NCBI GenBank assembly: GCA_910588225.1
Contig: CAJUQT010000015.1
Span: forward strand, 1 to 64,000
Direction: 5' to 3'
DNA: 64,000 bases
Source: an uncultured Acetatifactor sp.
Lineage (GTDB): Bacteria; Bacillota; Clostridia; Lachnospirales; Lachnospiraceae
In this document: positions 17,310 through 26,167 of the stretch, piece after piece
How positions within the stretch are numbered: position 1 is the first letter of the stretch
Layout of the letters: the number at the start of each line of letters is the position of its first letter
Program-made: the position numbers and the translations under genes
Notes under the pieces: generated by a model
Database searches by the model: none
What the model was told of the DNA's origin: nothing
The model's input: the letters and a program-made list of their open reading frames with translations, nothing else

Positions 17310-18320
17310 TCAGCCGCGCCTGCGCAGCTCCTCCCTGTAAACCTGCACCTGTTCCGGACATCCCAGCTGCTCATAACAGCGAATCAGTCCTTCCAGACTC
17401 TCCCGGCCTCCGGCCTGCAGATTCAGGATGGGAGAGGTCTCATACACCGCATTGTAGTACCACACCGCCGCCTCCTCCCAGTCCTCGTTCTCCTCGTAAA
17501 AATGGCCCATCTCACAGCATATCTCCGAATTCGCCTCCTCCGCAATCACCTTGGAAGTATATTTGAAAAAAGTAACCGTATCCCCGGCCAGTCTGGCCGC
17601 CTTCGCCACGATACAGCAGGCCTGGGCCATCTCCTCGCTGTCACGCCCATTGTCCGCCGCAGACTGAAGAAATGTATCAGCCGCCTGTGCAAAGTCCTCC
17701 TCGTCTCCCGTCAGCATCAGCTCCCTGGCATAGAGGCCGTGGAGACGCTTTGACAGGCGGTATCCATCGATGCAATGTCTATGAAAATTTTCCAGGTCAC
17801 GCTTTGCATGGCTCTCCTCCGGCAGATGAGTGATGACAATATCACTGTCGTAAATCACAGGAGTCAGCCGCACCGTCTCATGAATGGGCGCCTCCCAGAC
17901 GAAATCCCGTTTCCTTTTGAATAGTTTGGGACGATATTCCTCATCAAAATTATAGACCGTTCCAAACTGGAGCTGATTGGCATATTTCATCTGTACAATC
18001 TCTATCTCGGGAAGCAGAGTCTCCTTCAAAAGCCGGAATTTCTCCCGGTTCTCTGCGGACAGTACCTCGTCTGCATCCGCAGAATAGATATATTCCATAC
18101 TGGCTTTGGAAAATGCAAAATTCCTGGCGGCGCTGAAATCGTCAATCCACTGAAAATCATAGACATGCTCCGTGTATCGTCCGGCGATTTCCTTCGTGGC
18201 GTCTGTGGACCCCGTGTCCACAATAATGATCTCGTCCGCAAGCATTGCCACACTGTCCAGACACCTGGCCAGTATCTTTTCTTCATTTTTCACTATCATA
18301 CACAGGGAAATTGTAATCAT
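17310..18320 (-). CDS. GT2 glycosyltransferase with TPR-like C-terminus
   Basis: A 336-residue family 2 glycosyltransferase. The GT-A domain shows SLCMIVKNEEKILARCLDS, the nucleotide-sugar Asp at EIIIVDTGSTDATKEIA, the DDFSAARNFAF segment and the metal-binding DADEVL. The C-terminal ~130 residues are helical, with TPR-like repeats (AADTFLQSAAD, FYEENEDWEEAAVWYYNAV). This SunS/TPR-type GT2 group includes enzymes that glycosylate peptides and proteins as well as others of unknown target. No signal peptide or membrane helix is present. AGGAAG lies just before the ATG. It heads a possible operon with the small gene and hisC. Confidence 0.85.
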   Translation of the reverse strand: MITISLCMIVKNEEKILARCLDSVAMLADEIIIVDTGSTDATKEIAGRYTEHVYDFQWIDDFSAARNFAFSKASMEYIYSADADEVLSAENREKFRLLKETLLPEIEIVQMKYANQLQFGTVYNFDEEYRPKLFKRKRDFVWEAPIHETVRLTPVIYDSDIVITHLPEESHAKRDLENFHRHCIDGYRLSKRLHGLYARELMLTGDEEDFAQAADTFLQSAADNGRDSEEMAQACCIVAKAARLAGDTVTFFKYTSKVIAEEANSEICCEMGHFYEENEDWEEAAVWYYNAVYETSPILNLQAGGRESLEGLIRCYEQLGCPEQVQVYREELRRRG

Positions 18321-18697
18321 TTACTTCCTCTTTCTGCCCCTTTTATTCCTGCGGGCAAAGTATCAGGTCAGTGAAGCTGACTTTGCTCCATTTCCGTTTT
18401 CGCGCGTCTGCAGCCCTGCTTCCCTTTTAGGCATGTACGCGATATTCTATGCTCAGCAACACTCCCGTCGCTTCCGGAAGTCAAACATATACGTTCATCC
18501 TATTCTGGCCGTGATGACCGACAGGTTTAAGTTAATTTTTACAGGTATAGCCGCCTGCTTTCATTGTATGCAAAATTGTGGAAGATATCAAGTCTAAAAT
18601 GAAGATGATTCCCATATGGCAGGCATAAAAGGATACATTTCACAAGCTAAGACTGCTCAGAAAATGTTCGCTGACAGTAGACTTAAAAGAAGCAGAG
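18321..18697. other. Gap of 377 bp without a convincing gene
   Basis: Between the - strand GT2 start and the + strand fragment ORF. An open + strand frame across 18172-18597 is largely antisense to GT2 and looks non-coding. The last ~70 bp (18626-18697) read in frame with the following ORF after a TAA at about 18627, so they may be the decayed 5' part of that gene. No terminator or clear promoter was recognised. Confidence 0.5.
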
Positions 18698-19006
18698 TTG
18701 GTATATAATGTGAAAATACAGAGTTTTTTGACACTGCTGTATATCATACTCAATAACAGAACAAACAGTAAAGTGGATAACTACATACGGAGGCAGGATG
18801 CGGTATCCACAAAAATGTTATGTAGAGAAATATCCAATATAATTGAATATAAGGATAAGTATTCCAGGAAAGTTTTACAGCTATCAAAGGCAGCTAAAGA
18901 CAGCTTAATAGACTACTATGGATATCTGCAGATTATTGATATTTGCAATGATAAGACAAATGATTGGAGAGAGGAAAAGGCTTACCGTTATTTCACGGAT
19001 AAGTGA
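18698..19006 (+). pseudogene. Short ORF, probable gene remnant
   Basis: The frame encodes up to 102 residues from a TTG (18698) or a few less from the GTG at 18710. The composition is helical and polar (KVDNYIRRQDAVSTKMLCREI, ending YRYFTDK), unlike random sequence. No ribosome binding site is evident. The same frame is open about 70 bp further upstream and reads plausibly (LRLLRKCSLTVDLKEAE), but it lacks an ATG and is closed by a TAA. I infer a truncated or frameshifted remnant. The sequence is more AT-rich than its neighbours, which suggests acquisition. No family recognised. Confidence 0.4.
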
Positions 19007-19131
19007 AAACACATTTTATGGTTGAGATTTAAAATGAAACATGCTATAATCAGTTCATTGACAGAAAGACTTAATACGATTGTAATCGTCTTTTCACCAT
19101 GAAATAAGACATTTTAAGGAGGCGTTCCATT

Positions 19132-19242
19132 ATGTTCATTGTTTTAGGAGGCGGATTGTTAATCATCCTCATCGCAGTAATCGTTTCCGTGATTTCCAGC
19201 GTAGTCTCGGCCGTTGCCGCCGATTCAGATGTGGAGTCGTAA
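19132..19242 (+). CDS. 36-residue hydrophobic membrane peptide
   Basis: A very small gene with a good ribosome binding site (AGGAGG about 8 nt before the ATG). The peptide starts MFIVLGGGLLIILIAVIVSV and continues with a Ser/Val/Ala stretch ending in acidic DSDVES. It is one transmembrane helix with a short acidic tail. It is followed 25 bp later by a strong rho-independent terminator, so it forms its own short transcription unit or ends the unit of the upstream fragment. Function unknown; candidates are a membrane-protein modulator or a type I toxin-like peptide, though no antisense RNA was identified. Confidence 0.65.
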   Translation: MFIVLGGGLLIILIAVIVSVISSVVSAVAADSDVES

Positions 19243-19267
19243 AGTGTAAAATCAGGGCATTATGAGA

Positions 19268-19318
19268 ACAGAGCCTGTGATAAGCGAAAATCTTTCTCTT
19301 ATCGCAGGTTCTGTTTTT
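19268..19318 (+). terminator. Rho-independent terminator after the 36-residue peptide gene
   Basis: ACAGAGCCTGTGATAAG pairs over 17 bp (two G-U pairs) with CTTATCGCAGGTTCTGT across a short A/T-rich loop, followed by TTTTTGT. This is a classical + strand intrinsic terminator. Confidence 0.85.
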
Positions 19319-19426
19319 GTCCCTTTTCCTTTTACAATACAGACTGCTCCACTTTTGTATCAGCTTACTGATACTCATTTCTCTGCCGCACTGAAATCAG
19401 AGCTCCCGCTGCAAGCAACTCTCTTT

Positions 19427-20047
19427 TTATCTTTCACACTCCTGTACACATTCTCCGGAAACCACCCCCGCCGCAATCGTAAGGGCCCTCACGATTCTTT
19501 CCAGCTCCATACCGGCCTCCTTCCCGTCCGTCTGCTCCGGCAGATACGGCACATGGATAAAGCCCACACGGGTTGTCGTACCATCATAATGATGCAGGAG
19601 GGTATAGAGCAGATCATTGCACACATATACCCCAGCGGAATAGGAAAGGGCGCAGGAAATTCCTTCCTTTTTTACCGCCTCCACAATCCCGCGCACCGGA
19701 ACCGTGGAAAAATAAGCGGCGGGACCGCCGACAATCACCGGTTCGTTCTGAGGTGACTTCCCCGCATTGTCCGGCAGGGAAGTCTCTCTCAGGTTAATCC
19801 CCACCACCTCCGGCGTGACAGCCTTACGGCCGCCGGCCTGCCCCACGCACAGAATGGCCTCCGGGCGGATTTCCGCCGCTTTCCGTAGAACGGTTTCGGC
19901 AGCTTCCCCGAATATGACAGGCAGCCGCAATTTTACCAGTTCACAATCGTCAATAGAATCCGGCAGCCCTTTCACCGCCTCCCAGGACGGATTGATTTTA
20001 TCCTTTCCAAAGGGTTCAAAGCCCGTAACGAGAAGTTTCCGCGTCAT
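19427..20047 (-). CDS. pcp: Pyroglutamyl-peptidase I
   Basis: Cysteine peptidase (family C15) that removes N-terminal pyroglutamate from peptides in the cytoplasm. The 206-residue length is typical. It begins KLLVTGFEPFGKDKINPSWEAV. The catalytic Cys is in SYSAGVYVCNDLLYTLLHH and the catalytic His in VGFIHVPYLPEQ. AGGAGCG lies upstream of the ATG. It is 18 bp downstream of the methyltransferase gene and ends the GH51-methyltransferase-pcp run, converging on the terminator at 19268-19318. Confidence 0.95.
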   Translation of the reverse strand: MTRKLLVTGFEPFGKDKINPSWEAVKGLPDSIDDCELVKLRLPVIFGEAAETVLRKAAEIRPEAILCVGQAGGRKAVTPEVVGINLRETSLPDNAGKSPQNEPVIVGGPAAYFSTVPVRGIVEAVKKEGISCALSYSAGVYVCNDLLYTLLHHYDGTTTRVGFIHVPYLPEQTDGKEAGMELERIVRALTIAAGVVSGECVQECER

Positions 20048-20065
20048 ATTCGCTCCTTTTTGTCA

Positions 20066-20590
20066 TCATTTCTTCAAAAAATGCAGATAAAAATGTCCCT
20101 GCTGTTCTTTCACACATGCGAGGCAAAACCCCGCCGTCACACACATTTCCTCAATCGACTTCCTGTCCTGCGTATCCATTTTCACCACACCGTATGTGGT
20201 ATGAATCTGTTCCTCAGGAAGCAGAATATCCAGCTCCGCACAGAACGGCTCCGGATATGCGGAAAAGATTTCCGCATCCCAAATATACAGACTGCCTCCT
20301 GGTTTCAGGACCCTGGCCGCTTCCCGGAGGGCCTGGCCCTGCTCCTCACTCTGCATATACATCAGGGTATAGAAAAAGGTAATGTTGCAGAAAAGGTTGT
20401 CCGCGAAAGTCAGGGCTGTCCCATCCATCAAGATTTTTTCATAACCGCGGGGAGCCTCGTCCAGCTCTTCCTGGCAATTGTCAATGGCCGTCACCTGACT
20501 GCCGTACAGCCGGCCCATAATTCCTTCGCCGCCACCGCCTATATCGAGTATGCTTCCCTCTATCTCCCGCACCAGCTCAATTTTCATCAT
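20066..20590 (-). CDS. Class I SAM-dependent methyltransferase
   Basis: A 174-residue protein with motif I ILDIGGGGEGIMGRL near the N-terminus, VTAIDNCQEELDEA as motif II, and GTALTFADNLFCNITFFYTL, the motif IV region of methyltransferase type 11 enzymes. The substrate cannot be inferred. Its start overlaps the GH51 stop by 4 nt (ATGA), so it is translationally coupled to the arabinofuranosidase gene. It is shorter than most family members and lacks an extra substrate domain. Confidence 0.8.
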   Translation of the reverse strand: MMKIELVREIEGSILDIGGGGEGIMGRLYGSQVTAIDNCQEELDEAPRGYEKILMDGTALTFADNLFCNITFFYTLMYMQSEEQGQALREAARVLKPGGSLYIWDAEIFSAYPEPFCAELDILLPEEQIHTTYGVVKMDTQDRKSIEEMCVTAGFCLACVKEQQGHFYLHFLKK

Positions 20591-22083
20591 GCCAGCTCAA
20601 CCTCCAGATGCAGCACGCTGCAGGCCGGAACGGTAAAGCTGATCCTGTCCCCGTTCACCGTAACGGCACTGAACTCTTCCTCATGCACCTGGTCAGGCTC
20701 GTCAAAGGTATTGTGTGCCTGCATCTTCCCTGTGAGCACCGTACCCTTAACCGCTTTTACCCGGCTGTCCGCGAAAATGCTTTCGATGTCTTCCGCCTGG
20801 TCCAGAGACAGGTTGGTCAGCGTCATGTGAAGCTTTCCGTCCTGGGTTCTGGACACAGACTCCGTCAGGTTGGGTACTTTGTACTCCTCTTCCTGTCCCA
20901 CCTCTCTGGTCTCCACACAGGACTCCACCAGCTCCGCATCCTGATGTACCTGATACATATGGAACACATGCCAGGTCGGGGTCTTCACCATCTTCTTCCC
21001 GTCGGTCAGGATCACAGCCTGGAGCACGTTCACCATCTGGGCGATGTTGGCCATCTTCACCCGGTCACAGTTCTTGTTGAACAGGTTCAGGTTAATGCCT
21101 GCCACCAGCGCGTCTCTCATGGTATTCTGCTGATACAGGAAGCCGGGATTTGTACCGGGCTCCACATCATACCAGGTTCCCCACTCGTCGATAACCATGC
21201 CGATCTTCTTCTCAGGATCATACTGGTCCATAATGGCGCCGTGCTTTTTGATCAGCTCTTCCATCTTCAAAGCAGCCTTCAATGTACGATAATATTCCTT
21301 CTCGTCAAATTCCAGAGCGGATCCTTTCTTCCCCCAGTCACCGGGCACCGTATAATAGTGCAGGGACAGGCCGTTCATGAATCCGCGTCCATGGTCGAAG
21401 GTGGTCTCCAGCACCTTGTCCGTCCAGTGATAGTCCGAAGCGTTGGCGCCGCAGGCAATCTTGTAGACAGGCTTTTCTCTATCGTAATTCCGCACATAGG
21501 TCTGGTATCTGCGATACAGATCTCCATAGTATTCCGGACGCATATTGCCGCCGCAGCCCCAGTTCTCGTTGCCAACGCCAAAATAATCCACGGTCCAGGC
21601 TTCCTCGTGTCCGTTTGCCTTGCGCAGGTCCGCCATGGGAGAAACCCCTTCAAAGGTCATGTATTCCACCCACTCGCTCATTTCCTGAACCGTTCCGCTG
21701 CCCACATTACCGTTGATGTAGGTCTTGCAGCCCACCTGTCTGCACAGCTCCATGAATTCATGGGTTCCGAAGCTGTTGTCCTCCACCACGCCGCCCCAGT
21801 GGGTGTTGATCATTTTCTTGCGGCCTTCTTTGGGGCCGATACCGTCCCTCCAGTGATACTCGTCGGCAAAACAGCCGCCCGGCCAGCGCAGCACAGGCAC
21901 ACGAATCTCCTTCAGCGCCTCCACCACATCCGTGCGCATGCCGTTCACATTGGGGATGTCCGAATTTTCTCCCACATAGATTCCTTCATAGATACATCTT
22001 CCCAGATGCTCAGAAAAATGTCCCTGCAGCTCCGGGTTGAGATGTCCCTTTTTTACTTTTGGGTTTACATATAATTTCGCCAT
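20587..22083 (-). CDS. GH51 alpha-L-arabinofuranosidase
   Basis: Removes terminal alpha-L-arabinofuranose from arabinan, arabinoxylan or pectin side-chain oligosaccharides. The 498-residue protein has the GH51 TIM barrel. The acid/base Glu is in VGNENWGCGG and the nucleophile Glu in VIDEWGTWYDVEPG. Other family motifs are VLRWPGGCFADEYHWRDGIG and the typical C-terminal beta-sandwich. No signal peptide is present, so imported oligosaccharides are the substrate. It lies next to an arabinose/fucose isomerase-family enzyme and pectin esterases, consistent with use of pectic side chains. Confidence 0.94.
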   Translation of the reverse strand: MAKLYVNPKVKKGHLNPELQGHFSEHLGRCIYEGIYVGENSDIPNVNGMRTDVVEALKEIRVPVLRWPGGCFADEYHWRDGIGPKEGRKKMINTHWGGVVEDNSFGTHEFMELCRQVGCKTYINGNVGSGTVQEMSEWVEYMTFEGVSPMADLRKANGHEEAWTVDYFGVGNENWGCGGNMRPEYYGDLYRRYQTYVRNYDREKPVYKIACGANASDYHWTDKVLETTFDHGRGFMNGLSLHYYTVPGDWGKKGSALEFDEKEYYRTLKAALKMEELIKKHGAIMDQYDPEKKIGMVIDEWGTWYDVEPGTNPGFLYQQNTMRDALVAGINLNLFNKNCDRVKMANIAQMVNVLQAVILTDGKKMVKTPTWHVFHMYQVHQDAELVESCVETREVGQEEEYKVPNLTESVSRTQDGKLHMTLTNLSLDQAEDIESIFADSRVKAVKGTVLTGKMQAHNTFDEPDQVHEEEFSAVTVNGDRISFTVPACSVLHLEVELA

Positions 22084-22108
22084 GATTCTTTGTCACTCCT
22101 CTCTTACG

Positions 22109-23695
22109 CTAACATTTCCTCGTTTTTTCATGCTTTTCAATTACGCATTCATGAATCTTACTTTCCGTATCATAGTTAATTCCTACCAGAAGAATGTCAC
22201 CTGTGTAGTCCTGAATCCAGTCTGCGTACTGTCTTTCTTTGATTTGTTTCAGTGCTCCTTCTGCAGATTTATTCCATTTCAGCTCTACCACCAGCACTGG
22301 TTTGTCCACATTCAGCCTGGGCAGATAGACTACATCCGCAAGCCCTTTTCCCGAAGGCAGTTCCATTACAGGATTCATGTAATAAGCTTTTGCACCGTAA
22401 TAGGCCATAAGAACCGTACATGTCAAAGAATTCTCGTCATTATACCTGAACAGAGAAGCTGTCTCATGATGGATAGTCGCTATGCCTTCTGCCACCGCTT
22501 CTGCGTCCAATGACCATGTACTCCTCAGAAGAGACCCTGTACAGTGCAGGGCATCCATAAGTCCTTCCCAGCCCCCGACTTTTACCGCCCGCAGATATTC
22601 CTGGACGATTTCCTGATTGGGAATAAAAGCTTCTCCTTCTGTCTCCTCATATGCCAGATATCCCAGATGCACAAGAAGCGTTAAGACATCGTCCCGATTC
22701 CTGAAAGTAGTCATATCATTCTGGGAAGTGGAGGGATCCATTTTACAGCGGACGCCGCTCAGCATTTCAATTACTGCTTCCTTCATCCCGTCAAAGTTCA
22801 TATCAATATAAACTTTCAATGCCTCATAGGTTTCCGTCCCGGTCCAGTAACTTTTGATTTTTCCCCGCCGTACTGCGTCCACCACTGATTTCGGATTATA
22901 AATATGGCTTCCGTTCAGCAAATATCCATCATACCATTTTTGTATCTCTGAGAAATCCATTTTTCTCTGAGCACACAATTCTCTGGCCTCTTCTTCGGTA
23001 AAACCAAAAAATCCTGCCAGTTCATCGGGGTCCGTCATGGAATATTCATCAAAAATGTTAATCGCGGAATGTTCGCCATATTTCTTAATTGGAAGAATGC
23101 CTGTCATATACGCCAGTTCCACATAATCCTGCCCCTTGAAAAGTCCACGCAGAAAATCCAGATAAGTCTTCTGTACCTCCGTCTGTTCTTTTGCCAGCCG
23201 AAATACACAATCCCACTCATCAATGATAAAAATGAAACCTTCCCCTGTCTGATTAAATATTTGTTCCAGAACCGTTTTCAGCCTTTCTTCCGGATTCACA
23301 TCGACACTTTCGGAAAATTCCTTCAGCAGTTCCGCAGTCACTCTGCTCTCCATCTCAGTGATAAAAGTCTCAGAATCATGCTTTGTCTCAAGGAATTTCT
23401 GTATATCCAGCCGAATCACATGATGGCGGTTCAAATGCTCCTGGAAAGACTCCCCTGTTTTCGCTTTCCGTCCTTCAAACAACGCTGCCGAGCTGCAGCC
23501 TCTGCTGTAATATGCCGTCAGCATATCTGCTGCCATGGATTTGCCAAAACGGCGGGGACGGCTGACACACAGATAACAGTTCATTGTGTCAATCCTGTTG
23601 TTCACTACGGTAATCAGATCCGTCTTATCTATATAGATTTCAGAATTTAAAGCTCTTATAAAAGCCTTATTTCCCGGATTTACATAAATGCCCAT
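22109..23695 (-). CDS. AAA-ATPase-like / PD-(D/E)XK nuclease-fold protein (DUF1703 type)
   Basis: A 528-residue protein of a family abundant in gut anaerobes. The N-terminal ATPase-like domain (PF09820 type) begins YVNPGNKAFIRALN, has the modified P-loop SRPRRFGKSMAAD and a Walker B-like FIFIIDEWDCVF. The C-terminal region has the PD-(D/E)XK signature: D of LADVVYLPRL, then VLVVELKWNKSAEGALKQI. The role is unknown; mobile-element, defence and DNA-repair roles have been proposed for such proteins. It sits 25 bp upstream of the GH51 gene in a sugar locus, with no obvious link to it. GGGAGCAG precedes the ATG. Confidence 0.85.
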   Translation of the reverse strand: MGIYVNPGNKAFIRALNSEIYIDKTDLITVVNNRIDTMNCYLCVSRPRRFGKSMAADMLTAYYSRGCSSAALFEGRKAKTGESFQEHLNRHHVIRLDIQKFLETKHDSETFITEMESRVTAELLKEFSESVDVNPEERLKTVLEQIFNQTGEGFIFIIDEWDCVFRLAKEQTEVQKTYLDFLRGLFKGQDYVELAYMTGILPIKKYGEHSAINIFDEYSMTDPDELAGFFGFTEEEARELCAQRKMDFSEIQKWYDGYLLNGSHIYNPKSVVDAVRRGKIKSYWTGTETYEALKVYIDMNFDGMKEAVIEMLSGVRCKMDPSTSQNDMTTFRNRDDVLTLLVHLGYLAYEETEGEAFIPNQEIVQEYLRAVKVGGWEGLMDALHCTGSLLRSTWSLDAEAVAEGIATIHHETASLFRYNDENSLTCTVLMAYYGAKAYYMNPVMELPSGKGLADVVYLPRLNVDKPVLVVELKWNKSAEGALKQIKERQYADWIQDYTGDILLVGINYDTESKIHECVIEKHEKTRKC

Positions 23696-23778
23696 ATTCT
23701 GCTCCCTTCATGACCACATTCTCCCAACCGTCGTCTCTCAGGCATACTGCTGATTTCTTTTCCCTGCACAACATATTC

Positions 23779-23816
23779 AAAAGCTGCCAGAATGCATGTC
23801 CTGCACCCTGACAGCT
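23779..23816 (-). terminator. Possible terminator after the isomerase gene
   Basis: On the - strand, AGCTGTCAG (23816-23808) pairs with CTGGCAGCT (23790-23782) with one G-U, followed by TTTTG. It lies just downstream of the isomerase stop (23839) and before the DUF1703 gene. The stem is modest and the U-tract short. Confidence 0.45.
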
Positions 23817-23838
23817 CCTGCTTCATACTTCGTCTTAA

Positions 23839-25323
23839 TTAAGCGAAAGGATTCTCCGTCGGATAGAGCACACCCTTCGGCTGATTGTAATTCAGATCTT
23901 CCACGGGTACGCCGATATACTTGAATACTTCATACAGAGCCTTTCCGAAATGACCGAAAGCCACCGCGCCGTGATGAGGATAGTTCTTCTCAATCAATAC
24001 ATGGCGATAGAAACGCCCCATCTCCGGAATGGCAAACACACCGATGCCGCCAAAGGATCTGGTTGCCACCGGAAGCACCTCGCCCTGTGCGATGTAAGCG
24101 CGCAGCTTGCTGTCCGCTGTGGACTGCAGGCGGTAGAAGGTGATGTCGCCGGGGATGATATCTCCCTCCAAAGTACCCTGGGTCACTTCCTCGGGAAGCG
24201 TCCTGGCCATGATCATCTGATACTTCATGCTGCAGGAAGAAAGCTTCTTCGTGTTGGTATTGCCGCAGTGGAAGCCCATAAAGGTCTCATTGTGGCTGTA
24301 AGAGTACTTATTGTTGATAGACTCCTCGTACATATCATCGGGCACGGTGTTGTTGATATCCAGCAGAGTGACAATGTCCTCGCTGACACATGTGCCGATG
24401 AACTCGCTCAGACAGCCATAGATATCCACTTCACAGGATACGGGGATTCCCATACCGGTAAGGCGGCTGTTCACATAGCAGGGAACGAAGCCGAACTGGG
24501 TCTGGAATGCAGGCCAGCATTTTCCGGCGATTGCCACATACTTGCGATATCCCTTATGAGCCTCAATCCAGTCCAGAAGAGTCAGCTCATACTGAGCCAG
24601 CTTAGGCAGCACCTCAGGCTTCTTGTTGCCCACACCCAGCTCCTCTTCCATCTCTTTTACCTTTGCAGGGATTCTCTCGTCTCCATCATGCTTCTTGAAG
24701 GCCTCGAACAAGTCAAGCTCGGAGTTCTCTTCGATCTCCACGCCCAGATTGTAGAGCTGCTTGATGGGCGCGTTGCAGGCCAGGAAGTTCAGCGGTCTTG
24801 GGCCAAAGGAAATGATCTTTAAGTCGCTCAGTCCCACGATTGCTCTGGCAATGGGAACGAACTCGTGAATCATATCCGCGCACTGCGCGGCGGTACCCAC
24901 GGGATTCTCAGGGATATAAGCCCTGACATTGCGCAGCTTCAGATTATAGCTTGCATTCAGCATACCGCAGTAAGCGTCTCCGCGTCCGCCTACCAGGTCA
25001 TTCTGGGTCTCCTCGGCAGCAGCGATGAACATCGCCGGACCGTCGAAATGCTTTGCCAGAAGTGTCTCGGAAATCTCCGGACCAAAGTTCCCAAGATATA
25101 CGCAAAGTGCGTTACAGCCGTTCGCTCTGATGTCTTCCAGAGCCTGTACCATGTGAATTTCGCTTTCCACGATACAGACGGGGCATTCATAGATAGCTTC
25201 TGTGCCGTATTTTGCCGTATAAGCCTCCACAAGAGCCTTTCTTCTGTTCACGGACAGACTCTCGGGAAAGCAGTCACGACTTACCGCCACGATGCCGATT
25301 TTTACTTGTGGTAAATTGTTCAT
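23839..25323 (-). CDS. L-fucose/L-arabinose isomerase-family protein
   Basis: A 494-residue cytoplasmic enzyme of the L-fucose/L-arabinose isomerase superfamily, which interconverts aldoses and ketoses with a divalent metal. N-terminal strands (KIGIVAVSRDCF) and segments such as NALCVYLGNFGPE are followed by candidate metal-binding acidic residues (CEVDIYGCL, LLDINNTVPDD) and a C-terminal His-rich region (MGFHCGNTN, HHGAVAFGH). It is divergent from canonical FucI and AraA, so the actual sugar is uncertain; arabinose or fucose from pectic or host glycans fits the context. AGGAGGG precedes the ATG and a TATAAT promoter is upstream. Confidence 0.82.
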   Translation of the reverse strand: MNNLPQVKIGIVAVSRDCFPESLSVNRRKALVEAYTAKYGTEAIYECPVCIVESEIHMVQALEDIRANGCNALCVYLGNFGPEISETLLAKHFDGPAMFIAAAEETQNDLVGGRGDAYCGMLNASYNLKLRNVRAYIPENPVGTAAQCADMIHEFVPIARAIVGLSDLKIISFGPRPLNFLACNAPIKQLYNLGVEIEENSELDLFEAFKKHDGDERIPAKVKEMEEELGVGNKKPEVLPKLAQYELTLLDWIEAHKGYRKYVAIAGKCWPAFQTQFGFVPCYVNSRLTGMGIPVSCEVDIYGCLSEFIGTCVSEDIVTLLDINNTVPDDMYEESINNKYSYSHNETFMGFHCGNTNTKKLSSCSMKYQMIMARTLPEEVTQGTLEGDIIPGDITFYRLQSTADSKLRAYIAQGEVLPVATRSFGGIGVFAIPEMGRFYRHVLIEKNYPHHGAVAFGHFGKALYEVFKYIGVPVEDLNYNQPKGVLYPTENPFA

Positions 25324-25359
25324 GTCAAAACCCTCCTAAAATGTGATATGTATAGTTAG

Positions 25360-25388
25360 ATTATAACTGTTTTGTACCTAAATTTCCA
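25360..25388 (-). promoter_or_regulatory. Probable promoter of the isomerase gene
   Basis: On the - strand a perfect -10 box TATAAT (25360-25365) lies 17 bp from a weak -35 TGGAAA (25383-25388), about 37 bp upstream of the start. The weak -35 would fit regulated expression. Confidence 0.45.
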
Positions 25389-25466
25389 TAGTTTTGTGAA
25401 AATACTTTGGATAAATTATATCACTTTGCCTCAAAGTCTGGTCACTGCGATAAATCTGCCGGGACT

Positions 25467-26138
25467 TTATGCCAGAATCTCCCCGTAGATTCCGCCCAGT
25501 TCCCGAAGTCCCTCCGCCACCAGATCTCCCATTCTCACCGCGCCCTCGTAATGAAGATGTGTATTATCCTTCATGTCCTCCCGATAGTTCTCATAGGTCC
25601 CGGCAGGGAAATACATAAACCATTTCCTGCTCTCTTCCTCTCCGGTACGCTCATACAGTATCCTGCTCCTCTCCGTCAGGTCCACCACAGGGACATTTTC
25701 CCGTCTGCCCAGCGCAATCACCGCGCTGGGATATTCGCCATGACTGTTCCGGATAGTGCCGTCCGCCTGAAACAGCCTCCGGGACAAAGGCGTAATCAGA
25801 ACCGGATGTGCGCCCCTCTCCCTGGCCGCATTCACATATATCATCAGATATTCCTGAAATGTAGTATGTGCTTCCGTGCGTCTCTCTTCGTCCGGTTTCT
25901 CATCATTGTGTCCGAACTGAATAAAGAGAAAATCCCCCTTTTCCATGATTTCCTGTACCGGTGCAAACAGTCCTTCGTTGTAAAAGCTTTTGGAGCTCCT
26001 GCCGTTCTTCCCATAATCCAGCACAAGATACTCCCTCTTACAGTACCGGTCAAATTCCTGTCCCATCCCTGTCTGTGGATAGGTGTCTGCCTGGTTGAAG
26101 GCTACTGTGGAATCCCCCACCCATAAAATTTTCTTCAT
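25467..26138 (-). CDS. SGNH hydrolase, rhamnogalacturonan acetylesterase-like (CE12)
   Basis: A 223-residue esterase that most resembles rhamnogalacturonan acetylesterases, which remove O-acetyl groups from rhamnogalacturonan I. The block I Ser is in LWVGDSTVAF, block III is FIQFGHNDEKPD, and the catalytic Asp/His are in DNTHLHYEG near the C-terminus. There is no signal peptide, so it acts on imported oligosaccharides. CAGGAG precedes the ATG. It lies downstream of the pectinesterase gene and a repeat array, and upstream of the isomerase; the set supports intracellular pectin processing. Confidence 0.88.
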   Translation of the reverse strand: MKKILWVGDSTVAFNQADTYPQTGMGQEFDRYCKREYLVLDYGKNGRSSKSFYNEGLFAPVQEIMEKGDFLFIQFGHNDEKPDEERRTEAHTTFQEYLMIYVNAARERGAHPVLITPLSRRLFQADGTIRNSHGEYPSAVIALGRRENVPVVDLTERSRILYERTGEEESRKWFMYFPAGTYENYREDMKDNTHLHYEGAVRMGDLVAEGLRELGGIYGEILA

Positions 26139-26167
26139 TATAATTCTCCTGCTTTTCTTTCATAGTG

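Noticed and set aside
18172..18597. 141-codon + strand frame
   Set aside because: Its first part is antisense to the GT2 gene, and the composition (Phe/Ser/Cys/His-rich) is that of a shadow frame.
20608..22074. 488-codon + strand frame opposite the GH51 gene
   Set aside because: It is fully antisense to a clear GH51 enzyme. His/Leu/Val-rich composition is typical of the complementary frame of a codon-biased gene.
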